A DNA stretch of 64,000 nt from Lates calcarifer (Eukaryota; Chordata; Actinopteri; Centropomidae). Below the pieces are notes generated by a model, which searched no databases, was not told the origin of the DNA, and saw only the letters and a list, made by a program, of their open reading frames with translations. The stretch spans positions 5,113,850 to 5,177,849 of the forward strand of contig NC_066843.1 in the NCBI RefSeq assembly GCF_001640805.2, in the 5' to 3' direction. Position numbers and translations under genes: made by a program. The first letter of the stretch is position 1. Every line of letters begins with the position of its first letter. Shown here piece after piece: positions 10,082-20,999 of this stretch.

Positions 10082-13000
10082 GTGAGTTGGCCATGAATAT
10101 CAACTGACAGTCATTGACACACGTTCAAGTAGCTGTTATGAACGTTAGGATATGGGCCTACATGATGACTGTCGCTGTATTTATTGCAAAACTGCGCTTA
10201 TGGTGAGGCTACTGATGCAGCTTCCGCAGTCAATGTTTGGGATTAGGTCAAACGCTGTTGTTTTGTTCAAACAACACACTACAGCCGAGGCCTGGCATGC
10301 CATTTCGTTTAGGACCACAGCTCGGTATTTTCCACTAAGCATGTCGTGCTGTTTGTCAATAAATTGAGTTTCGTTAAAGGTCCCCAAATGTTGTCCTCGT
10401 TTCCCTTTGCGCCGTCAAAACAAAGACAATGAGGCTACATGGAGCACGCCGAGGACAACTCCGGTTCACGTTAACATATTTTTCAGAGAAAAGGAATTTG
10501 CTGACTTCACTTTACTAAGAAGCCATTTTTATAACAGTCCTCATACCCGCGGGGGTGTGATTTTTTTGTACGACTTTTGCTGTGTTGTCTGACCAACCGG
10601 AGTGTTGTGCATATCCATGGCCGCTGCGGATGTGGGGGCCTCGGTTTGTGACTGCTAGATGTACCCCGTATTAGCACACAAGTATCAACAAACAGGCCCA
10701 AGCTGCCACAGTGTTAACCCACACCATAACCTATACTGATAGCAGAAGGGCCACCTGTACACACACACACACATACACACACACACACACACACGTAAGT
10801 TACAGTGTTGTTGCTCTAAAGCATTCGCCATAAACTTTGTGTCGCAGCCACGCGAGTGTATAGGTGAATATTTTGGTGAAAACTCGTACACAAATGCTAT
10901 GTATTGCGGCCGGTGACATTGGCCCGTGTAGCCAGAGCACTTGGTGTTTGTTTAATCCCCAGCTAGCGTGGGATTTGTGTGTGGTTTTATTTATTTTTAA
11001 CGGTGCAACAGCTGACGACTCAGAAGATTCAGGCCGTTACCTTCTGGCCCGACAGCTGCGGTAGCGCTGCCGTGTCAAAGTAACCGGACTAAAGACAGCA
11101 GAATACCGGAAGTGGCGCGACCGTGTCTTCAAAGTAAAAGTGAAGAATTATCAGTCATCATTTGAAGTTGTCTAGTGTTGGTTTTATGTGCAAAAAGATT
11201 CCACTATGTGTGTTGTGACATTTTAGAAGCATTTACAAAACTACATCCCTCTACACAACAACATTTTTAAGTAAAGATAAGTTAATAAAATATATCTAAT
11301 AGCTTTTTCTTAATATTCAATGTGGAAGCTTATGTTAGGCCCAATTGGTGAGTATAATAAGTAGAATATGACAAAGATCCAATATAAATCAGCTGATTTT
11401 GTTATTTGCTTGAAACATTAATGTTGTTTAATCAACGTGATTAGCCAAGTTTTAGTGGTTAAGTGTTGCATCAATGCATGCACTTTGTTGCAGAAAATTT
11501 TCCCTGTACCAAAGAAGATGTAAATTTTAAACATGCCTGTAATGGACATGTTTCATTTTAATTTCTTAATGTATTTGTCAGTGACAGTGCTAATCAATTA
11601 TTGGTTAATTATTGTTGATGAAACAAAATATAATTAATCTATGCAAGGTAGTAGTTATAATAGAGAGGATAATAGATAAAAACATAATACTGACTTATTT
11701 CAGTTGTTAATACACTAAAATCCAGGTTGAACTGTAAGAAGCCTGAGACCAGAGATAGAGCTGTTACTGTATGTCATTACAAACACCCAGTGGTCAAATG
11801 TCACTGATATGTGTGCCAGTGAGAGTTTTACTTTGAAAGGTCGGATAGCGTAATTTTTCTTACATTCTGTCTGACTTCACGGCTCTGCAGTAGATAGTGA
11901 TCTGTTGTATACCAGCCTGAAACAAAAGACTACAGCAGTAGACAGGCTTTACTGCTTCAAAATGTACATCTCCAGTTAAAAGGAATGTGTAAATGGTTGT
12001 CACTATGATTCATATGACAACTACATCATGTATAATTGTGTATATTGATTGTAAGAGTTGTTAAAGTTTAAATTGAAGGCAACAAAACAATCTGTTTATT
12101 GCAGGGAGCTTGTCTCTTGGGAATATCATATTGGTCCCTAACTACATTCACAGATGTCATGGAAGATAAACTAAATGTCTGAATCCAGTCTAGCCACTGA
12201 TTGATGTCAACTGTATGGTCTACACCACAGTTACGAGTGGCAAACAAATCTAAATTAAACCTGAGGATGGGGTCTTTTCAGGAAAACAACATGCATGTTT
12301 TTCTAAAAATATTATCACTTTTTGTTTTGCTCTACAATGATCTCTAGCTGGAGGTTAGAGCTCGCCCAGCTTTTTACCTCCTGCCAGGCCTGCATCACTG
12401 GCTATAGCTGACCAGTGGAGAAAACATAATGCTCACATTCATGCAGCATCAGGTTCATTTTATGTTAGATTACAAAAGGGGACAGTGTATGCCCGTTGAC
12501 CATGCGCATCTGGTTCTTTGGAAATGGCCTTGGATTATTTGGCCAGAAAGTAGCGCTGTGGAAGGCGAGCTGTCAGAGTCAATTTGCCCCAAATCCAAAC
12601 GGGAAATGTCTGTCCCTTCTTACTCCCTCAAAATTTTACACGTCTGCGCTGGCAGGCAGCCCCTGCATAGATAGCTGTGTGTGTATGTGGAGTTTGTATG
12701 TTTATCAGAGAGACATAGAGAGGCTTTGACCCAGAGCTGACTGGATTTTTAAAGATTGATTAATTAATTGATTGACTAGATTGATTAATAACAACGAGCA
12801 GACCTGTCAGTTTGTTTTTGTGAAGCTGATGAATAGGTTTGCTTAAGTGTGTAAGTCCCTCAAAATCTGGAGCTATTGTGAATGTGGTTTTAGGATAGAC
12901 GCCCATAATCAAAATAGCGCACAGTATGTTCCTTTAGGACCTGTTAATTATCTCTTTTGTTTAAACACAATAAACAAACCTTTAATTAATTCTTGGATTG

Positions 13001-16000
13001 TGTGAGGCACCTGTAAGGAAGTGCAAATAAGGAGGACTTGCAAATTCCTTGTTGATCTTGTCACAGATGTTTGCCTCATGTAAATAATGCGCCTTCCTGC
13101 ACTTTTTATTTACACACCAAAGTCCCCACCCCTCAATTACCCTGTCCCTGGTTTAGATTTATCTTTCTAAATCTATGGAGGAAAATGGATTGGGCCAGAT
13201 GTTGCTTCATTTGCCTTGTTGTGATGAGTCGATGCTCCCAAACATGATTGTTTCAACATCTTGCATTTTACAATCAAGCAGAGTATGATTTACCACAGAT
13301 TATGGGAACCCTCCAGTATCCTCAGTAAGTGGGTGTGTGTGTGTTTAGAAGTAGCTGGATTATAATAAATGCTAATTTATTGTCTCTTTTGTGTACTGTA
13401 GCCAATTTCTGTGGATTATAGGTTAGTATTTGTGCTCACACAACATGCAATTATTTGTGTGGAAATCCATTAGCTGTTTGCAGAAACAATTCATCTGAGA
13501 GTCACAAAAGATATATTGTAACTGATTCCAGTGTATGCTCTGAGTACACGCAGATATGGACACTGGTGTGAACAACACAGGAAGTGACAACAGACTATGC
13601 ATGCAGGAAAGATAACAAGAAAGCAGAGGCCATTACTGCTCTGTAGTCGACAATACAGTCCTGTCCTGCTGTTCTTGTTTAGAAGACACAAAATCCTGTC
13701 TCCAGCGCTGCTTTATCTTCTGTCACCCTCTGTGTTTTCCAAGACTTGACATTGAATCTGTCTCAGCTGATGAGATTACTATCAGTTATCCTTGCTTATG
13801 TGTTGGGGCTGTCCTTGAGTGAGGTGAGTGGATGGAGGGTGGGCCCCAGCCATGCTGAAACAGGCTGCCAGGACTGATATCATCCTCTTTACACTTTCAG
13901 ATGTTCACAAACAGTGATGAGGCGGTCATCAATAAGAAGCTGCCAAAGGAGCTGTTGCTGCGGTGAGTGACATTTTTGAAACACTTCAATCAGATACTCT
14001 ACAGGGTTTTTTTTTTTTTGTTTTTTTTTTTTTTTTTGCAAAATGAAAATGGCATGTTGCGTGCTTCACACTCAACCTCCCTGACCTCACTCCCGATCAG
14101 CACATCAGTTCAAACACAAAGGCACAATTGGCCTTGCACCACCACCCTCCCTGTCCAACCCTAAAACACAGACACACTCACTCACACTCACACTCACACT
14201 CACACTCACACTCCACACTCACACGATCATATGGTGTATGCTCACTTGCCCTTTAGCAAATATTACAACTAAACTAACCACTAGTATGCAAATTTCCCCT
14301 CCCTCCTCACTCTTCACTGCACTCCCCAATACTAAAGATGTAATAAAAATTTATGCTTGAGGCTATACAAAATTAAAATTGATCTCGGACAGAAAAACTC
14401 AGGAGTCCCTGCGCAAACAGAAAATGAAGGCCATAACTCAAGCCTCGGCCTTGCCAGCCAAGCTGCCTGTGCTGCGGCTGCTGACTCTGTGCTGCTTGGC
14501 CAGGTGCGGCACCCTGATTTGTGAGGCTGGCAAGCTACTCTGGGACTCACTGCATCCCTGCTTCAACCCCAGTACAATTTTTTGCTGCATTGTAGGATGC
14601 TGTATTAAGTTTCTAGCTCTGTTCATTTGAAGCAGATTGCGTGCCTTCCTTGCCAGGGCCCCACTTAAGAGTAAACACATCTATCCTGCAAACAGGGTAA
14701 ACACATCTATCCTGCTGACAGTCAAAGACAAATATTAGCTAAATTACTCACACCCCTGCTCTGTGAGTAGAAGCAGACGTAGGGGCTGAGTGGTGGGTAG
14801 GGTCTAGTGTATAAGAGGAAGCTTCTGGCAGCGGGGATCAGGGTCTCTAAACCGTCCCTGTCTGTCTTCCAGAATCTTCTCCTTTCTGGATGTGGTGACA
14901 CTCTGTCGCTGTGCCCAGGTCTCACGGGTGAGTCTGTGTTCACAAGGTGTGTGTGTGTGTGTGTATGCATGTGTGCGTGACTGTGTGTATTTGTCTGTGT
15001 GTTGTTTAGTGTGCGTTCTGTGTGTGTATGTTTTACATTTGAAGGAAAAACTTGACCCTAAACGTCTGTTTCTCCCTCCCCGCCCTCAGTCCTGGAACGT
15101 TCTGGCCTTGGATGGCAGCAACTGGCAACGAATTGACCTCTTTGACTTTCAGAGAGACATTGAGGTGAGCAAGTCTGATCTGCCCGTTCATCTATCTTAC
15201 TCTTTACTAGTAACTTCAGTCTTTGCTGTGCACTTTCCCCTCTCAGTGCTTTAAAATTGAGGTGTAGTAGTAAATACAGGAGGCTGAGTGGATTGTTTTT
15301 TTTTTTTTTTGCAGGGCCGGGTGGTGGAAAACATCTCAAAGCGATGTGGGGGGTTTCTTAGGAAGCTGAGCCTGCGGGGGTGCCTGGGTGTGGGTGACAG
15401 TGCCCTGAGGTGAGTTTGGCAAGGACATAGCCTGACAGAAATTCTAGTTCTAGCTCAGACCCTGGGGAGGGAGAGAAAGAGAGAGAGACACAGGCAAGTT
15501 CAGCTTGACTGCTGTCACATATATGTCTGTTTTTTTCTGTAGGACTTTCTCACAGAACTGCCGGAACATCGAGCTGCTTAGTCTGAATGGCTGCACCAAG
15601 ATCACTGACAGGTGTGTGTGTAGTTCGTTTAACGTGGCAGCTAATGAGTCGTTATGTAGTTTCTCTTTCAAAACACTCATTGTCTTTCTCCTTTGCAGTA
15701 CGTGTAATAGCCTCAGTAAGTTCTGTCCAAAGCTGAAGCACCTGGACCTTGCCTCCTGTACCTCAATCACCAATCTGTCACTCAAAGCTCTCAGGTATGT
15801 AGGGCCAACACTGTAATGTATACTTTCCTTGACTTTACAGTTTATTAAGGAGAGTTAATGTGCACCAGTATTGCCACACTACCACTGACAAAGGGAATGC
15901 GGGTGCATAGAGGCAGAGTTTGAGATTTTAAATATTTTAAACCTTTCATACAGTTCATACATGGGTTGTAGAAGACATGGATTAACTTCTCACTTGTACT

Positions 16001-19000
16001 TTTTGTCTTTTTCCTGCTCACAGTGAGGGTTGTCCCCTGCTGGAGCAGCTCAACATCTCCTGGTGTGATCAGGTCACCAAGGATGGCATCCAGGCCCTGG
16101 TGCGCTCCTGCCCTGGACTCAAGGGCCTTTTCCTCAAGGGCTGCACACAGGTACAGTTGGAGATAATAAAACCAGGGCTGATGATTTAGGTGTTTATTGC
16201 ATATAGAGTTGAAGATACTTTAATTCAGTGTAAAAATTCATTGGATAAAACTGAAAGCAGCTAGATTTGTACAGCTTATTTAGTTCCATCAGAGACCTCT
16301 TAGGTACACTACTCTTACTGCTCAACAGTGAACTTAAATAGTTTTGCTGTTTTTTTGTTTGTTTGTTTGTTTTTTTTTTTGTAAGTTTCATCATAGTGGC
16401 ATTCACTAATTCTGAGTACTGAGTTCCTCTTATTTGCATTCCAAATAGAAAATAGTTGCTGCCACTGCAAACATAAAATGCATCACTTCCTGCGCAACAG
16501 AGGATGTCTCTGAGGAAAGACACAGCAGACACTGTTTACAGCAAATGTAAAAGCCTTCATATAGCAACATCCTGTTATATCAACAGTCAGCAGTAGAGAG
16601 GAGAAGAAGAAACTACCACATATTTCTGTGAAAATGTCACAGGTTATTAATTTTTTAAGGACAAAACAAATCACAACATACAGTGTACGCTCAGTTTCCA
16701 GAGGTTTTGACTCAACTTTATGGTCATTTTAACAACAGTAGTCGTGCTGTGAATCGTTTTATCATGGGATGATCTTAGTATGCAGATGACTGATGGCTTT
16801 CCTCTGTCGACATCTTTCACAGCTAGAAGATGAGGCTCTGAAACATATTGGGGCTCACTGTCCAGAACTGGTCACACTCAACTTGCAGACATGTTCAGTA
16901 AGTACAGCTAACATGGCTAGAAGATGAATCACATTAATCCAGAATTCAGTGTAGCCACATTTTATTATATTCAACTGTCTCTTTGTAAAAGTTTATTAAA
17001 CCCCCAAATAAAATGTATTCAGCTTAGTAGTTTCAAGGGAACGGGCTGCTGGTCACCACGTACAGCCTGTGCACTTTTACTCAAAGCTCATTGTAGGCAG
17101 ATGATGGTTCCGTCTGGCCCATATAGCTAAAATTCTGTGAAACCTGCTCAGACAATCCATATATTTCTTTTTGACTGTAACCGTCCGTAACATTCCCCTT
17201 CTCCATCACCACCTGAAAGCTCTCCTCTTCCGCTTTCATCTCTTTCTCATGTCACACCTCAGGAACTCATCGTCTCACCTCGTCCCAGCGGTTCCTCCTC
17301 TTTGTTACCATCTGCTTTTCAGTCTTCTTCCTTTTCTCTTTCCCAGTTCATTTTCACCTCTTCTTCCTCTGTCTGATCTCTCTGCAATACTTCAAACAGC
17401 AATGCAGGGGAAAGCTACGGCTCTCCCTAGCTGCGTGTTAAGGTGTTGAGTGAATATATGCAATTTCCTACATTGCTTTTTATACATTACCACCAGTGAG
17501 CAGAGGAAAGTAAGTAACCCCCCCTCATGCAAATGCACACCTTCTCTTTCTGCGAGCAGCAGATCACAGATGAGGGCCTGATCACAATTTGTAGAGGCTG
17601 TCACCGCCTACAGTCTCTGTGTGTGTCAGGCTGTGCCAACATCACAGACGCCATACTTCACGCCCTGGGACAGAACTGCCCCCGACTCAGGTAAACTTTG
17701 ACACATTACACACACACAGCTTTACTCGGAACTTAACTATGGACAACTTCCTAGACCCTGCAAAAAATTAACCCAGCTATTTAGTTTGAGAATTTGTCTC
17801 ATTATCTTACTGTGGCACAAAATGACTAACTCTCTGCCATGCGCATCATGGATTATTTCACTTGAGTATAATGCATTAAATGAGGTTATAACTTGCTTTT
17901 TCTTAAATGGGTGGAACTAAGACTTAAAAGTAAACAAGTGTTTCTGGCTTACAAATGAGATAATAATGGAAATCATGTATAAATGAAATGAATTAATGGT
18001 TCTCTCTGTAATAAAGATATATCAAACCACTCTACTGTAGATCCAGTTACTTTTAAGTCCAATCTGCCCTCTCTGTGCAAGAACTCAGGAAATGGCAGAC
18101 TGTAAATGATGCTGCCATTGTGCAACTCTCTTCTCCTCTTGTTCTCCTTTCAGAATATTAGAAGTGGCTCGCTGCTCTCAGCTTACAGATGTGGGTTTCA
18201 CTACATTAGCAAGGGTGAGTGTGGTATCTGTCTTTTGGTTGCAAGCACACACACAGAGACCAGACTCTGGTCCTGGATTCAGATATTTAAAGTTGAGATG
18301 ACATTTCAGTGTTGCTCCCTAAATTTCTGCAAAACAAAATATTTCAAGCATAATTTGTCCCCAAAAAGCTAAATATATGCAAATCCACAGTGGCTCATGC
18401 ATCTTATCTCTGACTGATATGCTCTTTTTCTCTGCTGTAGAATTGTCATGAGCTTGAGAAAATGGATTTAGAAGAATGTGTTCAGGTAAATACACAATCT
18501 GAACAGCGTAAATACAGTTTCCAATGTTGTTGTTGTTGTTGTTGTTGTACTTGTAGTCTGCAGCTTGTGACATTTGTTGCTTTTCACCTTTGCATCAGAT
18601 CACAGATGGAACACTCATCCAGCTGTCTATCCACTGCCCTCGTTTGCAAGTCCTGGTGAGTGTGTGTCTGCCACTTTTACGCCAAATCGCAGCTCATTTT
18701 AAGAGACGGTTGAGTAATAGAGGCTCCTGTGTTGGTACCACTGTGTTCCTGCAGAGTCTGTCACACTGTGAGCTTATCACCGATGATGGCATCAGACACC
18801 TCGGCAGTGGCCCCTGCGCTCATGACCGTCTGGAGGTGATCGAGCTGGACAACTGCCCCCTGATCACAGACGCCTCACTGGAGCACCTAAAGAGCTGCCA
18901 TAGTCTTGATCGCATTGAGCTCTATGACTGCCAGCAGATCACCCGCGCTGGTATCAAGAGACTAAGGGTGAGTTGTGTGGGCTAACAGCAGAGGGTTGCT

Positions 19001-20678
19001 GTGATTCATATGCAGAATGTACTGTAAACCATTCACTCACCCAAGCAGTTTTATTTGTTTATGTATAGGAGACCTTTGCAGCAAAAACAGTTTCTCAGTC
19101 ATAGATGATTAGTAGATGTGAACTCTTTGCCTTTGTAAAATCACACCAACACAAACACAATCCCTGTTATATGAGGCCTGTTATGTCACATATCACAGTC
19201 CAAGAGTTTCTGTCTGAGTGAACTCATTCATGCCATTCACTGGGTGTTTAATCTCTGCAATGGTGTATCACTGAAAATACAAATTCATTGTAGGGAAGAT
19301 GAACTTAAAGGAGTAGTTAAACATTTTGAGAACTACACCTCTCCCCAAGACGTAGATAAGAAGTTCAATGCCACTCTCATGTCTTTATGGTAAATATGTA
19401 GCTGAGGCCAGGTGCTGGTTAGCTTAGTTTAGCATAAACACTGGAAAAAGGGAAACCGTTAGCCTGTCTCTGTTCAAAGGTGGCAAAATCAAGCTACCAG
19501 AACCTCTGAAGCTCACCAATTAACTTTTTTGTCCATACAAAAACATGTAAAAGCATCACATTGTGGTTTTATGGGGAGTTACTATGTACTGGACTATTTC
19601 TTTCCCAGGCACAGTCACTTCTCTTAATTAGGGAGCTGTGGAAGTTGCAGGTAGATTTTGGTTTTCCTTTTGATAGAATCAGGTTAGCAGGTATCGATCC
19701 TCTCATCTTAGTCTCAACAGCAAACAAGCGTGTTCCCTAAAATGTTGAACTATTCCTTTAAGGAGGAATTCTTTTAAAGTATCAAAAACACGACTTTCTG
19801 TGGAGTCTAAGTGATTTCAGTTGAATCTAGCATAAAATTCAAGATGGCAGATAATTTCAGCAACTGATTGCAAAATACAATATAACAATACTGATATCGG
19901 AGCATAGACTGGTGTAATGCAGGGTTTGGCTGCCAGTGACACCAGTGTGGATAATGCTATAGAGCACCACTACAGTTGTCAAGTGATGAAGAAAAAGTCC
20001 GATATCACAGTCATATGCAGTATGACAGTCCTGGATCCTCATATCCATTATGTTCTTGGGCTTGTTAGCTTAAACCTGCCTGAACAGCTTTTCATGAAAA
20101 CATTTGTCTCTGTTGTCATCATACTATATCAGGTAGCAACAGGAACATCCTGTCCCCTCTTGCTGAGATGCCACAGATTTACTCTTTTTGTCCAAACTGA
20201 ACTCTAATGTTTGAGTCACCACTCCACCCACAAGTGAGGAATCAAAACTAATGTATGAAAATACAAACTGTCTCCATGAGAGGAGTGAGCGAACACTCTG
20301 CTCAGATCAAGCTGCACCCATCATCATTAGATCTCATCCGTGGCTTTTATTTTGATCTAAATTATGCATAGCCTGACTGAGTTGGTAAACATAGGTTTGT
20401 TGTCAGTAAATTGCATTTACTGACACTTGATACAATTTCTGAGAATAGAAGTTTTCTGTAATTTAAGTGTCATAGAAAGCTGTAGCCACTGATGTATTAA
20501 GCAGCTTTCCAAGTATTTGTATGAACCATTAACACATTTCCATCTGTTTTTTTCTTCTTTTTCACCACAGACCCATCTGCCTAACATCAAAGTGCATGCA
20601 TACTTTGCTCCCGTCACTCCGCCCCCCTCGGTCGGGGGCAGCCGTCAGAGGTTTTGCCGCTGCTGTGTCCTGCTATGA
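10040..20678 (+). CDS. fbxl20: fbxl20, F-box and leucine-rich repeat protein 20 (complete)
   Basis: Substrate receptor of an SCF (SKP1-CUL1-F-box) ubiquitin ligase; the mammalian orthologue, also called SCRAPPER, acts at synapses on RIM1 (family knowledge). Coding exons: 10040-10081, 13901-13962, 14873-14927, 15090-15164, 15315-15409, 15543-15611, 15699-15794, 16024-16150, 16823-16897, 17560-17690, 18154-18214, 18441-18485, 18599-18655, 18755-18967, 20571-20678. Together 1311 nt encode 436 residues, the same length as human FBXL20. The F-box is at about 26-72 (LPKELLLRIFSFLDVVTLCR), followed by a series of cysteine-type leucine-rich repeats (C..L..L.L..C..ITD) to about 400. The C-terminus FCRCCVLL gives a CaaX box, Cys-Val-Leu-Leu, expected to be geranylgeranylated. 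FBXL2 is the closest alternative; the N-terminal exon MGKEVNGVSRSRFE, the near-identity and the synteny favour FBXL20. No frameshift is seen. Confidence 0.98.
10082..13900 (+). other. fbxl20: fbxl20 intron 1
   Basis: 3.8-kb intron. Its first kilobase is CpG-richer and continuous with the promoter, and it holds an AC microsatellite (about 10759-10794). The rest is AT-rich with no coding exon seen. Confidence 0.7.
11030..11130. promoter_or_regulatory. ETS-site island inside fbxl20 intron 1
   Basis: ACCGGAAGTG at 11105-11114 is a full-length ETS/GABP-type motif followed by GCGCGA, in a small CpG-rich patch about 1 kb after exon 1. Housekeeping promoters often carry this motif. It may be an alternative fbxl20 promoter, which would then use the ATG of exon 2, or an intronic element. 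Confidence 0.3.
13901..13962 (+). CDS. fbxl20: fbxl20 exon 2 (start of F-box)
   Basis: Residues 15-34; MFTNSDEAVINKKLPKELLL, entering the F-box. Acceptor TTTCAG|ATG, donor CG|GTGAGT (splits Arg). Confidence 0.97.
14172..14225. repeat. (ACACTC)n-type hexanucleotide microsatellite
   Basis: About eight units of CACTCA/ACACTC in fbxl20 intron 2. Confidence 0.85.
14873..14927 (+). CDS. fbxl20: fbxl20 exon 3 (F-box core)
   Basis: Residues 35-53; IFSFLDVVTLCRCAQVSR, the SKP1-contacting part of the F-box. Acceptor TTCCAG, donor CGG|GTGAGT. Confidence 0.97.
15090..15164 (+). CDS. fbxl20: fbxl20 exon 4 (end of F-box)
   Basis: Residues 54-78; SWNVLALDGSNWQRIDLFDF, the conserved end of the F-box. Acceptor CCTCAG, donor GAG|GTGAGC. 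Confidence 0.97.
15315..15409 (+). CDS. fbxl20: fbxl20 exon 5 (first leucine-rich repeat)
   Basis: Residues 79-109; GRVVENISKRCGGFLRKLSL then RGCLGVGDSALR. The acceptor follows a T tract (TTTGCAG); donor AG|GTGAGT. Confidence 0.97.
15543..15611 (+). CDS. fbxl20: fbxl20 exon 6 (leucine-rich repeat)
   Basis: Residues 110-132; TFSQNCRNIELLSLNGCTKI. Donor AG|GTGTGT is weaker than the others in the gene; the 87-bp intron after it is open in frame. Confidence 0.95.
15699..15794 (+). CDS. fbxl20: fbxl20 exon 7 (leucine-rich repeat)
   Basis: Residues 133-164; TCNSLSKFCPKLKHLDLASC then TSITNLSLKAL. Acceptor TTGCAG, donor AG|GTATGT. Confidence 0.97.
16024..16150 (+). CDS. fbxl20: fbxl20 exon 8 (leucine-rich repeats)
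   Basis: Residues 165-207; SEGCPLLEQLNISWCDQVTK and GLKGLFLKGCTQ. Acceptor CTCACAG, donor CAG|GTACAG. Confidence 0.97.
16823..16897 (+). CDS. fbxl20: fbxl20 exon 9 (leucine-rich repeat)
   Basis: Residues 208-232; LEDEALKHIGAHCPELVTLN then LQTCS. Acceptor TTCACAG, donor TCA|GTAAGT. Confidence 0.97.
17560..17690 (+). CDS. fbxl20: fbxl20 exon 10 (leucine-rich repeats)
   Basis: Residues 233-275; QITDEGLITICRGCHRLQSL and GCANITDAILHALGQNCPRL. The acceptor is a CAGCAG tandem (NAGNAG): use of the second AG would remove only the Gln codon. Confidence 0.96.
18154..18214 (+). CDS. fbxl20: fbxl20 exon 11 (leucine-rich repeat)
   Basis: Residues 276-296; ILEVARCSQLTDVGFTTLAR. Acceptor CTTTCAG, donor AGG|GTGAGT. 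Confidence 0.97.
18441..18485 (+). CDS. fbxl20: fbxl20 exon 12 (leucine-rich repeat)
   Basis: Residues 297-311; NCHELEKMDLEECVQ. Only 45 nt and in phase 0 at both ends, so skipping would delete 15 residues without a frameshift. Confidence 0.96.
18523..18548. repeat. (GTT)n trinucleotide repeat in fbxl20 intron 12
   Basis: About eight GTT units inside the 113-bp intron 12, roughly 40 bp after the donor. Length changes here would noticeably change the size of a very short intron. Confidence 0.85.
18599..18655 (+). CDS. fbxl20: fbxl20 exon 13 (leucine-rich repeat)
   Basis: Residues 312-330; ITDGTLIQLSIHCPRLQVL. 57 nt, phase 0 at both ends. Acceptor CATCAG, donor CTG|GTGAGT. Confidence 0.97.
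18755..18967 (+). CDS. fbxl20: fbxl20 exon 14 (last leucine-rich repeats)
   Basis: Residues 331-401; SLSHCELITDDGIRHLGSGP through RIELYDCQQITRAGIKRLR, the most conserved part of the gene. Acceptor CTGCAG, donor AGG|GTGAGT. Confidence 0.98.
19305..19761. mobile_element. TTAA-flanked MITE, family A, near-complete copy
   Basis: 449-bp element (19309-19757) with terminal inverted repeats. The left end AGGAGTAGTTAAACATTT and the reverse complement of the right end, AGGAATAGTTCAACATTT, match over about 18 bp with 2 mismatches. Both ends abut TTAA (19305-19308 and 19758-19761), the target duplication of piggyBac-type elements. The body includes TTAGCTTAGTTTAGCATAAA, common in dispersed percomorph repeats. 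It has no coding capacity. It lies in fbxl20 intron 14. Confidence 0.75.
20571..20678 (+). CDS. fbxl20: fbxl20 exon 15 (C-terminus with CaaX box)
   Basis: Residues 402-436 and stop TGA. THLPNIKVHAYFAPVTPPPS, then VGGSRQRFCRCCVLL. The terminal Cys-Val-Leu-Leu is a prenylation signal; human ends in Cys-Ile-Ile-Leu. Confidence 0.98.
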   Translation, partial: THLPNIKVHAYFAPVTPPPSVGGSRQRFCRCCVLL

Positions 20679-20896
20679 TGTAAAGACAACAACCCCCTTC
20701 CCCTGTCCCTGTGTCCCCCGTACACGCTCCCCGCAGCCCGTCACTTGACCCCTGACCTGCTGTCCCCTTCCCAGCCCCCCCGTCATAGAGTACATGCTGG
20801 TGTGTCCCCTTTTGGAGCGGCAGAGAGAGGGAGAGAGCCAAACAACGCTACAGGGTCTTGGGTAACATTCCCAAAAAACATTCCCAACTCTCCCCA

Positions 20897-20999
<103 letters not shown>

